Shown piece after piece: positions 35,653-47,800 of a DNA stretch of 64,000 nucleotides. The DNA comes from Cololabis saira (Eukaryota; Chordata; Actinopteri; Beloniformes; Belonidae). The stretch's first letter is position 1. Each line of letters begins with the position of its first letter. Where the stretch lies: assembly GCF_033807715.1 (NCBI RefSeq), contig NC_084587.1, forward strand, positions 17,094,017-17,158,016, read 5' to 3'. The notes below the pieces were generated by a model. That model was not told the DNA's origin. It did not search any database and saw only the letters and a list, made by a program, of their open reading frames with translations. The translations under genes were made by a program, and so were the position numbers.

Positions 35653-36262
35653 ATTGGCCCTTTTGCACTAGTCTCGCTTCTCCTCGGTTCTACCCGCCAC
35701 GGCCCCGTTTTGCGCTTTTGCATTCGGGCTGAGACGGGTAGAGCCGCTCCAAGCCGGTACTATTTCTGTAACCATTCTGGCGATGTTCTAATCGGGCTGA
35801 GCAGGGACTATTTCCGACGTCACCACCCTCCGCGCCAGTGATTGGTCGGGGGCGGGGCCGTCACCACCCTCCACGCCACTGATTGGTCGGGGGGCGGGGC
35901 CGTCAGACGTTTGAATCAGGAAGTGGGAGTCAGCGCGAGAGCGACCCGCGGCTCGCGGCGATTTTATTATAAAGCGCAAAACGTCTGTTTGGTGATCCAA
36001 CTCTGAGGTGCAGATGTTCATAAACCTGGTAGCTGAGGAGAGAATTAAAAAAGGGATGTAGACGGGCTGTTTTACTCTCAGCCGCTCGCGGCTCCAGCTG
36101 ATTTCTCATCAGCTTCTCATCATGAACAAAGCGGTTGCGCAATCGAGTACGTCACAGCAGCTTCACCCCAACCTGCCCACTTCTCCCCTGGCTGTGGAAA
36201 AACACACGGGTGGAGCCGCGCCGAGCCGGGCTGAGGCGAGACTAGTGGAAAAGTGGCATAAG
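35653..36262. mobile_element. MITE with GCACTAGTCTCGC-type ends, about 600 bp
   Basis: Left GGCCCTTTTGCACTAGTCTC pairs with right GAGACTAGTGGAAAAGTGGC. It contains a short internal tandem duplication (ATTGGTCGGGGGCGGGGCCG) at 35840-35905. A relative in inverted orientation lies at 55855-56315. Confidence 0.7.
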
Positions 36263-36367
36263 TGACTCTATATCTGAGAGGAACTCTGACCTCACGACCT
36301 CTAGATGTCACCTGTACAGCACTGTGTGGAGATGAACTCTGTGGTGCACACTCCACATCTGAGTGCG

Positions 36368-37050
36368 TCAGTCTCTGGTCAGGGGCCTGGTTCCTGGGGC
36401 CGGTACGGACCACAGGTAGAGGGCTTCTGGGCTGCTGCACAGGAGATCCAGGCGGCTGCAGCTGTCGGTCTGGTGGGTCAGCAGTGGAACAGCCTGCAGA
36501 TGTCGCCGGTTGCGTCGCAGTACTGCTCCGTTGTCTGTCTTCACCATGTAAGATCTTGGCTCCCTGCACCATCCGATGACTCTAGCTGATGTCCTCCACC
36601 CCTTCTCTCCATCCAGTTTCACTCTGACGTCCTGCCCTGGTTGTAGAGCAGGGAGAGGCAGTGCAGAATGATGCCGGTAATGGAAGAACCGGTAAGCGGA
36701 CTTAGTCTGGATGTCCTTCTGCTGGACTTGATATCGGTCCACAGGTGCAGGTTGTAGCTTATTCTCCAGCATAGGAAGTGTGGTCCGGATGTGCCTCCCC
36801 AGCATAAGTGAAGCTGGGCTCACCCCTGTCGCAGCACTAGGGGTCGCTCTGTAGCACATCAGGGCAAGATGTGGATCAGGCTGCTTCAAGATGTGTTTTG
36901 CAGTCTGAACGGCACGCTCCGCAGCGCCGTTAGCCTGGGGGTAATGGGGGCTAGACGTCGTGTGCACAAACCCATACTCCCGGCTGAAGTCTTGAAACTC
37001 AGCAGAGGTAAACTGAGTGCCGTTGTCACTCACCAGTTCTAAGAGAAGAA
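36368..37050 (-). pseudogene. gypsy-like integrase, C-terminal part
   Basis: Contains [18 protein letters not shown] (second catalytic Asp of the DDE triad) and [16 protein letters not shown] (the Glu region), followed by a GPF/Y-like region ([19 protein letters not shown]). The zinc finger and first catalytic Asp are missing. The open frame extends to 37171, but beyond about 37070 it is the wrong frame of RT sequence. Confidence 0.75.
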
Positions 37051-37389
37051 TATTTCGGGAGCTGAAGTAATTCCAAATGGCAGCCTTCGGAAGCAGAATC
37101 TGCCTATAGCTGTTATAAATGTTGTCAGCTTTTGGCTGCTTGCCTCCAGAGGAATTTGCCAGAATCCACACAAAGCGTCCAAGGTGGAAAACACTTTTGC
37201 TCCAGCCAGCTTTGGGGCAATATCTTCCAAAGTTGGCAGGATGTAACGTTCTCGCTTCACAGCTTTGTTTAAGTGTTTGAGATCAACGCACACCCTCACT
37301 TGGTCTCGGTTCTTTTTTTCCACTGGAACCATCGGGGCGCACCAATCGGTGGGCTCCGTGACCTCCTCTATTATCCCCATGGCAAGCAT
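37039..37389 (-). pseudogene. gypsy-like reverse transcriptase, N-terminal half only
   Basis: Shows [20 protein letters not shown] and [15 protein letters not shown] (motif A) and [15 protein letters not shown] (motif B region). The sequence then passes directly into integrase, so the YxDD palm motif, RNase H and integrase N-terminus have been deleted. Confidence 0.8.
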
Positions 37390-37630
37390 CCGCTTCAGTT
37401 CTGTCTCCAGTTTTGACAGAAGAGGAAATGGGATGCGTCGCGGTGCTGTCAGAGTATAGGGCCATTAATGCGTTTGACCAGTCCCATCCTCCTGGCAACA
37501 GTCCCTCCTAATAGGTTGTGAGCATACGGGCCTTTTATGACAGTGACCCAGTAGCAGTAGTTCTGTCCTTTAAACTGTGTTCTGGCCAGGAATTTGCCAA
37601 TACACTGCACCTTACCACCAGGACTGGTGT

Positions 37631-38344
37631 CTAACGGTATTTTCTGCGTTTCAGTCTGTTAAATGCAGTTTGTGACATCACAGTGATGTCAGCGCCTGTG
37701 TCGATCTTAAATTTGAAAATGCTGTCATTTACAGGCAACTCCACAAGCCACTCGTCCTCTGTGTCTGGCTGCTCGATCACGGCTGGCTTAGTTTCAGTCA
37801 CTGCTCCAAGGAAAAACATGTCCCCGTCTCCCTCTAATATTTTATCAGGAGCCAGTGCCACCTCTTTCAGCATTTTTGTTTGACAGGCTGCTTCAAAATG
37901 TCCCAATTTTGTACACTTTCTGCACCTCTTATTCTTTGCTGGGCAGGGCTGTGTTTTCCCATGTTGTCTAGCACAGCGAGAGCATGCCCCGGTGTTTCTC
38001 TGCTCACCTTGCTCCTGCTTCCGCCGCCATTGTCCATCATTGTCGCCCCTTTTGGCGCGAAACTGCTGCCTTCTTTGTCTCACAGCATCCACAGTACAAT
38101 CCGCACGCAGGCTCACGTTCTGCTGCTTAATTTGTTCACTCTGGCGTGCAATCTGGATAGCTCTTTCGAGCGAGAGATCCGGTTCGAGCTGCAACTTTTG
38201 GGAAACTTCGTTGTCGGATATTCCAATAACAATCCTGTCCCTGATTTGTTCGTCTTTTGTCCCCTTGAACTCACAATATTCTGCCAGCTCATACAGTCCC
38301 CTGACAAAAGCTTCAACAGACTCTCCGGGCTTCTGTACTCTCAT
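37631..38344 (-). pseudogene. gypsy-like gag nucleocapsid and protease part
   Basis: The N-terminal part is a gag-like helical region. In the middle is a cysteine-rich zinc-knuckle region (CRKCTKLGHFEAAC). The C-terminal part has the aspartic protease motif KIDTGADITVMSQTAF. The frame stops just after the protease motif. It is antisense to several plus-strand open frames that I do not call. Confidence 0.75.
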
Positions 38345-38404
38345 GTGGAATCACGCCCCGTCATGAATGACGTTCCGCTTGGGCACAAAACGGTCGCTGA
38401 ATTT

Positions 38405-38714
38405 CAATAAAATAATAAAATAAAACAAATATCCCTTTGCTGCATAACAATTAAATTAAAATACACTGTGCAATTAATACAATGTAGACAGTAATAGGCA
38501 GACTTTTCCACTGAGGTTGACAGTTGTGCAAATAACAAAACATTTGTGCAAATCTCAAATAAAACATTCAAGTCAATTTGTCACAAAATAAGCTATATCA
38601 AAATCATATTTTTTTTCTTTTTTTAAATCGATATAAGCGATATTGTCTCGTACCATATCGCGTTTGAAAATATATCGATATATATTAAAATCTCGATATA
38701 TCGCCCAGCCCTAC
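38405..38714. mobile_element. Truncated hAT-like element (relative of 31667-32311, inverted)
   Basis: Matches the reverse complement of the left part of the 31667 element, ending CGATATATCGCCCAGCCCTA. The other terminal repeat is missing; Rex3 sequence starts immediately after. Confidence 0.7.
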
Positions 38715-38760
38715 CCTCCACTACTCTGGAGTTGCCCAGGGTGAGAGGCGGCGAGCTGGT

Positions 38761-39534
38761 GTGGGGTTGTTTATAGCCCCCCAGCTCAGCCACAATGTGT
38801 TGAAGTTCACCCCGGTGAACGAGAGGGTCGCTTCCCTGCGCCTTCGGGTCAGGAAAAGGTCTCTCACTGTTGTTTGTGCCTACAGGCCAAACAGAAGTGC
38901 GGAGTACCCAGCCTTCTTGGGGTCCCTGGGAGGAGTACTTGATGGTGCTCCAACTGGGGCCTCCATTGTTCTACTGGGGGACAACGCTCATGTGGGCAAT
39001 AACAGTGATACCTGGAGAGGCGTGATTGGGAGCAACGGCCTCCCCAATCTGAAACCGAGTGGTGCTTTTTTGTTGGACTTCCGTGCTAGTCACAGTTTGT
39101 CCATAACGAACACCATGTTTAAGCATAAGGATGTCCATCAGTGCACTGGGCACCAGGACACTCTAGGCCGGAGGTCAATGATCAACTTTGTTGTCGTTTC
39201 ATCTGACCTTCGGCCGCATGTCTTGGACACTCGGGTGAAGAGAGGGGCTGAGCTGTCAACTGATCACCACCTTGTGGTGAGTTGGATGCGCTGGCGGAGG
39301 AGGAAGTTGGACAGACCGGGCAGACCCAAACGTATAGTGAGGGTCTGTTGGGAACGTCTGGCTGAGCCCTCTGTCAGGGAAGTCTTCAACTGGGGGAGGC
39401 TGGGGACATTGAGTCCGAGTGGACCATGTTCTCTGCCTCCATTGTCAACACGGCGGTTCGAAGTTGTGGATGCAAGGTCTCTGTTGCCTGTCGTGGTGGC
39501 AATCCTACAACCCGGTGGTGAACACCGGAAGTAA
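38761..39534 (+). pseudogene. Rex3 endonuclease domain
   Basis: APE-type endonuclease region with [37 protein letters not shown] (GDFN-equivalent loop altered to GDNA) and a [12 protein letters not shown]-terminal motif. The frame breaks after 39534; upstream residues are missing. Confidence 0.75.
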
Positions 39535-39901
39535 AGGATGCCCTCAGACCTTCAGAGTCCTACCAGGCTATGTTAGCCTGTGGGACTCCTGACACAGTAG
39601 ATAGGTAACGGCAGGCCAAGGAAACCGCAGCTCGGGTGGTCCTGGAGGCAAAAACTTGGGTCTGGGAGGAGTTCGTTGAGGCCATGGAAGAAGACTTTTG
39701 GTCGGCCTCAAGGAAATTCTGGCGGACCATTCAGCGCCTCAGAAAGGGGAAGTAGTACTCTGCCAACACCATTTACGGTGCAGGTGGGGAGCTGTTGACC
39801 TCGACTGGGGACATCGTCGGACGGTAGAAAGAATACTTTGAGGATCTCCTCAATCCGACTGATATGCTTTCCATTGAGGAAGCAAAGAGTGTGGACTCGG
39901 G

Positions 39902-41359
39902 ATGTGCTCATCTATCACCCAAGCCGAGGTCACTGAGGTGGTTCATAAACTCCTCAGTGCCAGGGCACCAGGGGCGGATGAGATTCGCCCTGAGTTCCTC
40001 AAGTCTCTGGATGTCGTAGGGCTGTCTTGGTTGACACGGCTCTGCAAAGGTGATAGAGCCGCTGGAGTGGCAAACCGCGGTGGTGGTCAGTCTTTTTAAA
40101 AAGGGGGACCGGAGAGTGTTTTCCAACTATAGGGGGATCCCACTTCTCAGCCTCCCCGGGAAAGTCTACGCCAGGGTACTGGAGAGGAGAATACGGCCGA
40201 TACTTGAACCTCAGATTCAGGAGGAACAATGTGGTTTTCGTCCCGGTCGTGGAACACCGGACCAGCTCTATACCCTCCGCAGGGTTTATGGGAATTTGCC
40301 CAACCAGTCCACATGTGTTTTGTGGATTTAGATAAGGCATTTGACCGTGTCCCTCGTGCCATTCTTTGGGGGGAGCTCAGTGAGTATGGGGTCCAGGGCC
40401 CTCTATAAAGGGCTGTCCGGTCTCTATATGATCGGAGCAGGAGTTTGGTTTGCATTGCCGGCAGTATGTCAGACTTGTTCCCAGTGCACGTTGGACTCCC
40501 GCAGGGCTGCCCTTTGTCACCGGTCCCGTTAATAATTTTTATGGACAGGATTTCTAGGCGTAGCCAGGGGCCGGAGGTGATCCGGTTTGGGAACCTCAGG
40601 ATTTCATCTCTGCTTTTTGCGGACGACGATGTCCTGTTGGCTTCGTCTGACAGGGACCTTCAGCATGTGCTGGGACGGTTTGAGGCCAGGTGCAACGCGG
40701 CAGGGATGAGAATCAGCACCTCCAAAACCGAGGCCATGGTTCTACACCGGGAAAGGGTGGTGTGCCTTCTTCGGGTGGGTGGAGAGGTCTTGCCTCAAGT
40801 GGAGGAGTTCAAGTATCTCGGAGTCTTGTTCACGAGTGAGGGAAAGATGGAGCGTGAGATTGACAGACGGATCGGTGCAGTGTCCGCAGTTATGCGGTCG
40901 GTGTACCGGACCGTCGTGGTGAAGAAAGAGCTGAGTCGAAAGGCGAAGCTCTCGATTTACCGGTCAATCTACGCACCCACCCTCACCTATCGTCATGAAC
41001 TTTGGGTAATGACCGAAAAGACAAGATAGCGGATACAACCGGCCGAGATGAGTTTCCTCCGCAGGGTGCCTGCAGATAGGGGGAGGAGTTCGGTCACTCG
41101 GGAGGAGATCGGAGTCGAGCAGCTGCTCCTTCACATTGAGAGGAGTCAGCTGAGGTGGTTTGGGCATCTCTATCTGATGCCTCCTGGACGCCTCCCTAGA
41201 CCCCGGGGAAGACCCAGGACACGCTGGAGAGACTATGTCTCTCGGCTGGCCTGGGAACGCCTCGGACTCCCCTCGGAAGAGCTGGAGGAAGTGTCTGGGG
41301 TGAAGGAGGTCTGGGCATCTCTCTTGAGGCTGCTCCCCCTGCGACCCGGTTCCGGATAA
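39902..41359 (+). pseudogene. Rex3 reverse transcriptase and C-terminal region
   Basis: Pieces in shifting frames: KLLSARAPGADEIRPEFLK, NYRGIPLLSLPGKVYARVLE, GLPQGCPLSPV (motif B), SSLLFADDDVLLAS (motif C as FADD) and VEEFKYLGVLFTSEGKMERE. The C-terminus at 41048-41359 includes MSFLRRV and RPRTRWRDYVSRLAWERLG. Not functional because of frameshifts near 40330, 40440 and 41030. Confidence 0.8.
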
Positions 41360-41391
41360 GCGGTGGAAAATGAATGGATGGATGGATGGAT

Positions 41392-41570
41392 ATAGTAAAT
41401 ATATTTCACTTACTTTCACTCAATAATAATTACCTATTGATTCATTAATTATAAAATTGAATGTTTATGCATAAAAGAGTCATTTTATTATTTTGCGTAA
41501 ATTATTAAATATTACGAGATTACTTTTTTCTTTTTCTTTCCCCACTCTTGCTCTGTTCATTATTTTATTG
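41392..41570. repeat. Displaced end of the unit 3 flank
   Basis: AT-rich sequence (CAATAATAATTACCTATTGA ... AAATTATTAAATATTACGAG) matching 12850-13060 of unit 1. It shows where unit 3 continued before the insertions, and joins unit 4 at GAATGTGGAGTACAGCAGG. Confidence 0.7.
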
Positions 41571-41654
41571 AATGTGGAGTACAGCAGGTTTTATTTTAAA
41601 AGTGTCGTGAAATTTTCACTGAATTGCTTTAACTTTTCGTTAAACTTTGTACAT

Positions 41655-41808
41655 TGCATCTAACCTGAAAACCACGGGGGGAAAAACATTTTCCTTTCAA
41701 CCAGCCAATCACCAGCTACCTGTCCTTTAATGGAAAAGTGTGCGTAGGTTATTACATCTACTTGTTAAACTTGTGAAACTGTAGTTCATGTTCAGATCAC
41801 CATCAGTC
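41655..41808 (+). promoter_or_regulatory. Proximal promoter of IgR-4
   Basis: CCAAT at 41705-41709, 104 bp upstream of the ATG. The RUNX-like site is changed to AACCACG. Otherwise close to units 2 and 3. Confidence 0.5.
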
Positions 41809-44800
41809 ATGGACAGACTGCACATCTTTCTGCTTGTTCTAGGTAATTCTACATTTGTTTCACGTCTAGATAGGATTTTCCAGAAAATGTTTTTTACATA
41901 ATTAATATTTTCAAGTTAAATGTTACTCTTATGGGCTGCATTTTGAAATGATGAGATATATGCGAGCCGCCTAGTGGGCCACTTTTGGCAAGCAGAACTG
42001 GCGCTGCGGGATGAACCGTGTTAAAAACATTTTAGTTTTAAACACTTTTATTTCTATTCCAGGAGGTGTTTCATGCTGTCATTTTTGCGTTTCTGGATCA
42101 GTGATGGAGGTGACAGTCAGACCTAGAGACAACATCACCCTGTACTGTGACTGCAAAGTGTCGACCGGAGTCTTTATAGTGTGGTTCAGGAACTGTTCCC
42201 ATGAGAACCAGCCACCTCTTGTTCTAGACGTAACACTTGATTACTGGAGAAACCCAAAGAACCATTCTCGTTTTGAATTTGTGAAGAACATTTCTTCTGA
42301 TTCTTATGACTTCTTAATAACAAACATCTCTGGTTCTGACGAGGGCTTGTACTACTGTGGAACTAAAGAGAAGAAGGTGGAAGTTAAAGAAAAGTTGACT
42401 CAAAATATTATTTACAATTACAGCAACATCACCACAAGAGTCACAGTTGGTAAGTACTTTTTTTTTTTTAATTCTATGTACGGCTGGGATTGTGTTTACT
42501 GCATATATTTGACTAATGATCATTAAAATGACATGTTCTCTTATTTGTACGTATTGTGTAAAAGGGATAAAACAAATGTTCCATGGTGGCCAACTGAATT
42601 TAAATGGTTTTGCACAGAAATCTTTTATCCAATTCAAAAACTTTTGGAAAATTAAATTGTGGAACGCAGCCTGGCAACCCTTATGTACCATGGAGCACCA
42701 ATTCAGTTTTTACAAATACTTGCATCTTTGTGTTTGAACCAGACTATGCTGGTTTTCATCCTGACATCAACAAGACTCCACAGGATTGTGGTTTATGCTG
42801 GATTCTGCTCTTCTCTCTGTGTCCAGCTGTTTCTATGTTATCCGCTCTCCTCTCGTCCCTTCTGGTTTACAGGCTTTGCCAGAAAACCGGTATCCGCATC
42901 TTTATCTCATAAAATACTAATGAGATGTTTTTAACTTGATGTTTAATGCCTAAATATGTTTTCAAAATGTAATGTTTAATGTAATCTGCTTACCTTCCCT
43001 AAGATGACGAAAAGCGATATGAAGCAAGAAATGATACGTCAAAAACACAGGTAACAGCTATACACTTACCAGTCATTTTAAGTATTGATCATTCTCATTG
43101 TGGACATCTAGACCAGTGATTCTCAACTTGTGGGTTGAGACACAAAATTGGGTCAAAGACCTGTTTTTAGTGGGTAGCAGCCGTTTGCCTTGGGTAAAGT
43201 TAAAACTTTCAGGTAAAGTACAGACCACTACTGCTCAATCATTGCAATTTTTAATGTACCGTATTTTGCAGACCATTAGGCGCACCGAATTATAAGGCTC
43301 GATATCAATGAACGATTCTATTTTCATACATAAGGTGCTCCGGGTTTTAAGGCGCATGATCAGAATCAGAATCAGCTTTATTGGCCAGGTTTGAACATTG
43401 TCCAACAAGGAATTTGACTCCGGTAATTTCGCTCTTTGGTATTAAAAATAAACAATAAACAAATAAACAATAAACAAATGTGGTATTTCTATGTACAGTA
43501 TAAACATTTTAAAGGTGCAGCAGTTTGAGGTAGTGAGAAGGACAGTTCTGAATAAAAATAAGTATAACCTATTTACAATTTTAACAGACAAATTATACAA
43601 AAAATACAAGAAAAAAATTATACAAAAGAAATACAAAAGTGAGAGGTGCAGCAGAGTGAGGCAGACATGATTATTAAAGAGGGTTCTAGATTTTTTTTTT
43701 TTTATTAAATTGCACGTGTTTGGTTACTCTGAGACTGTTATTTGTGAGAGTTCATCAGAGCAACCGCTTGCGGGAAGAAACTGTCCCTGTGTCTGGAGGT
43801 TCTGGCGCACAGAGCTCTGTAGCGCCGCCCAGAGGGGAGGAGTTGGAACAGGCGGTGTCCTAGGTGTGAGGGGTCTGCAGAGATTCGACCTGCCCGTTTC
43901 CTGGTCCTGGACCGGTACAGGTCGTCGATATATGGGAGGTTAGTCCCTACTATCCTCTCTGCAGACCTGATTGTCCGTTGCAGTCTGTGCCTGTCTAGTT
44001 TGGTGGCTGATCCAAACCAGAAAGTGATGGAAGAGCAGACAACAGACTGTATGATGGCAGAGTAAAAGGTGATCAGCAGCTGCTGTGGCAGGTTAAACTT
44101 CCTGAGCTGCCCCAGGAAGTACAACCTCTGCTGCGCCTTCTTTCTGACGGAGTTGATGTGGGTGGTCCCATTCCGGTCCCGGGAGATTGTGGATCCCAGG
44201 AACCTGAAGGAGTCTGTGGTGGAGACGGTGCTGTTGAGGATGGTGAGGGGGGGGAGTGGTGGTGGTTTTTTTTCTGAAGTCCACTGTCATCTCCACAGTC
44301 TTGAGCGGGTTCAGCTCCAGGTGGTTCTGACGAGTGGCGGCCTTTGGCATCAGGGGGCCCGTTTCAATATTTAATATGGGGCCCTATTTAGTATTATATT
44401 TTCCAGCTATGTGTCCTGCGTCCGTGACGCATTATAAGCTGAAAGAACGCAGTAAACGCATCCATGCGTCACACATGGATGCGTTTACTGCGTTGGTGTT
44501 ATTAGAGTGGGCGGCAGCCGCTGCTGTAGTCGGTGCAGATGCTGGACCAAAGAAAGAGGTCACTTTCGGAAGACTACTGTTACCTTTCTTAATTTCCAGT
44601 CCTATCTCCGAACCGTAGTTGGGAGAGCTGGTATTTAAATATGGTTTCTGGCTCGTTGCTGGTAACCGGCGGTTTTTCACGAGTCCGGGGAAAGTGAAGG
44701 AAAAAAGGACGGAGGAAAAATACTGTCCGTGCAACCTCGCACATTTATTACAAAATTGTAAAGAGCAAACAAAGAACGTGAGGGCCGACAACTGAAAGCT

Positions 44801-47800
44801 AACGGAGGACACACTGAAAAGTAACTGAACACGTGTACCGGTCTTCCACACGCACACACCTGCATCTCCCTCTCTCTCCTCCGCTGCACCCACTACGTCT
44901 CACACACACACACACCCTCACACAGACACCGCCTTAAAGGGGACTGGGCTGGCCGGTAACACTACTCACAGCTTTCTTTTTTATATGTGCTAATTTTTTC
45001 GCTTTTCAGCACCACTCTGGTATGTTCGTTTAATTTTTCTTGGATGTTAGCTGGTTGGTTTAATGGCGGGTAGTGATTTATTATTGTGTCTTCCTTGCGG
45101 CATTTATTTTTTTGTCAGTCAGTTGGGGGCCCCCTGGTGGCCGGGGCCCGTTTCAATTGAAACGGTTGAAACATAGGTAAGGCCGCCTACGGTTCTGACT
45201 GCACCAGTGGACCAGCTGTTCCACCTCCTGTCTATACGCGGACTCGTCACCTTCCCGGATCAGGCCGATGACGGTGGTGTCGTCCGCGTACTTCAGGAGC
45301 TTCACAGACGAGTCCCCTGAGGTGCAGTCGTTTGTATAGAGGGAGAAGAGCAGTGGTGAGAGGATGCACCCCTGGGGGGCGCCAGTGCTGATGGTGCGGG
45401 TGCTGGATGTGATGCTCCCCAGCCTCACCTGCTGCCTCCTGTCAGTCAGGAAGCTGGTGATCCACTGACAGGTGGGGGCAGGCACGGTGAGCTGGGTGAG
45501 CTTCTGGTGGAAGATTACAGGAGCGATCGTGTTGAACGCCGAGCTGAAGTCCACAAACAGGATCTTCGCATAAGTCCCTGAGGTGTCGAGATGATGCAGG
45601 ATGTGGTGCAGTCCGATGTTGACTGCATCATCCACCGACCTGTTTGCCCGGTAAGCAAACTGCAGGGGGTCGAGCAGGGAGCCTGTGTTGTCCTTCAGGT
45701 GGCTCAACACCAGCCACTCAAAGGTCTTCATGACCACAGACGTCAGGGCGACGGGTCTGTAGTCATTTAGACCTGTGATGGTGGGTTTCTTCGGGACTGG
45801 GATGATGGTGGAGCGTTTGAGGCATGAGGGGCACCTCAAACAGCTCCAGGGACCTCGTGAAGGTGGGAGCCAGCTGTTCGGCGCAGGCTCCCAGGCAGGA
45901 GGGGGACACGCCGTCCGGGCCTGGAGCCTTCCTGATCTTCTGCCGCTGGAACAGCCGAACCACCTCCTCCTCACAGATCTCGAGTGCAGGCAGGGTGTCG
46001 GGTGGGGGGGGTTGGCTGTGGTGAGGTGTGAAAAGGTGGGCAGCTGGGAGGGATGGTGGTGGTGGTGGTGGTGATGGCCAGCTTGAGGTTGCCTGCAGGG
46101 CGTGTAGCTGTTCTTTTGAGCCCTGTGATGTTCTGCAGGCCTATCCACACAAAAGAGGGGTCAGGGTTGGCAGAGAGGCGATTCTGCAGCCGTTTGCCGT
46201 AGGATCGCTTCGCTTTCCTGATCTCCCTTGTCAGCGTGTTTTTGGCCTGCTTGAACAGGGCTTGGTCGCCGCTCCTGTAGGCATCCTCCTTATCTCGACG
46301 CAGCTTCCGGAGGTTCGAAGAGAACCAGGGCTAGCCGTTGTTGTATGTGCAGAAGGTCTTGCTCTGCACACACATGTCCTCGCAAAAACTGACGTAGGAT
46401 GTCACAGTGTCAGTCAGTTCATGGAGATCTGAGGCCGCAGCTTCAAAGACACTCCAGTCCGTGCACTCGAAGCAGGCCTGAAGCTTCAGCTTTGACTCCT
46501 CTGTCCACTTCTTCACAGTCCTCACTACAGGCTTAGATGTTTTTAATTTCTGCCTGTAGGTAGGGACCAGATGAAGCAGACAGTGATCCGAGTGTCCAAG
46601 AGCTGCGCGGGAACAGAGCGGTATGCGTTCTTTATGATGGTGTAACAATGGTCCAGGGTCTGCGTGTCCCTGGTGGGACACGTGACATGTTGCCTGAATT
46701 TCGGAAGTTCGTGAGTGAGGTTTGCTCTGTTAAAATCCCCCAAAACAATAAAGAGTGAGTTCGGGAGTTTTTTCTCCAGGTCTGTTAACTGGTCGGCCAG
46801 CCGCTGCGTGGCTTCAGCCACACACGCGTCTGGTGGAATGTAGACGCCGACCGGAATAATGGATGAAAACTCCCGCGGTGAATAAAACGGTCTGCAGTTT
46901 ACGAAAAGTGACTCTAAGTGAGGGCTGCAAGAGTCTTTTAGCACTGTGACATCCGTACACCAACCTTCGTTTATAGAAGCAGATCCCGCCACCTTTTGTC
47001 TTTCCTGAGAGTTCCCTGCTGCGATCCGCTCGGATGAGCTGGAATCCCGGCAGCCGTACTGCGCTGTCTGGGATCAGATCACTGAGCCAGGTTTCAGTGA
47101 AGCAAACGGCGGCAGATCTGCTGAAATCCCGGTTCTTTGTGATGAGCATAAGAAGTTCATCTATTTTATTTGTGAGGGAGCGGACATTCCCCAGGTGGAT
47201 GGAAGGGAGCGGGGTTCGGAATCCCCTCTCTCAGCCGCACGAGGGGTCCCGCGCGCTTTCCCCGTCTGCGTCTTTTGTAAAGCCGGTAAACAGCTGCTGC
47301 TGCTCCGACCAAAATCTCCTTAATGCTGTCCGGGTCGGAGAAAATTGGGCATGATGAAACATATATAAAGCAAAACAAAACAATCTGATAGGTTGAACTT
47401 TATTCAACTCATTCACAGCAACTCAAAATATATAATTCCGTTGTACCTAATACAGAAGAATATACTCAGATGTTAAATCATTCGTCTTCCACAAACCACA
47501 AAGTAAGCGTAGTGCTACCTCCTGTTCTCTGACAGGTTCATCCTTGCCAGAGATAGGGACATCTGAAGTTAGTGTGAGGTTGGAACAACGTTGCTTGATG
47601 TCTAATTAATGTAAGGTAACACTGACTAGATGTTGGATGATGGTTGCTTGCCAGCACTACATTATTAGTTATCTAAAGTTGTCTGACGTTGTAACCCGTA
47701 TCCAACCAAGGACCGACTTTACTACAACATTCCCTTGTCAGCTGTATGGTCCGATAATCAATCAAGCGGAGCTGCTTCGTTGCTACCAAAGTTGCACTAA

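Larger units (their letters stand above)
34928..38404 (-). mobile_element. Ty3/gypsy-like LTR retrotransposon remnant
   Basis: Minus-strand order is gag/protease (37631-38344), RT (37039-37389), integrase (about 36500-37050), then non-coding sequence and a possible LTR starting TGTCATGAACAG at 34928. No second LTR is visible at the 38.4-kb side, where a truncated hAT fragment begins. Two MITEs have inserted into the non-coding part (35364-35559, 35653-36262). Confidence 0.7.
38716..41391 (+). mobile_element. Rex3-type RTE LINE, near full length but degenerate
   Basis: Endonuclease then RT in order, ending with the RTE hallmark GATAAGCGGTGGAAAATGAA followed by (GATG)n at 41374-41391. Several stops and frameshifts. 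It abuts the truncated hAT fragment on the left and unit 3 sequence on the right. Confidence 0.8.

Noticed and set aside
36262..38410. Several plus-strand open frames of 94-176 codons
   Set aside because: They are antisense to the gypsy gag, protease and integrase frames, which carry the recognisable motifs.
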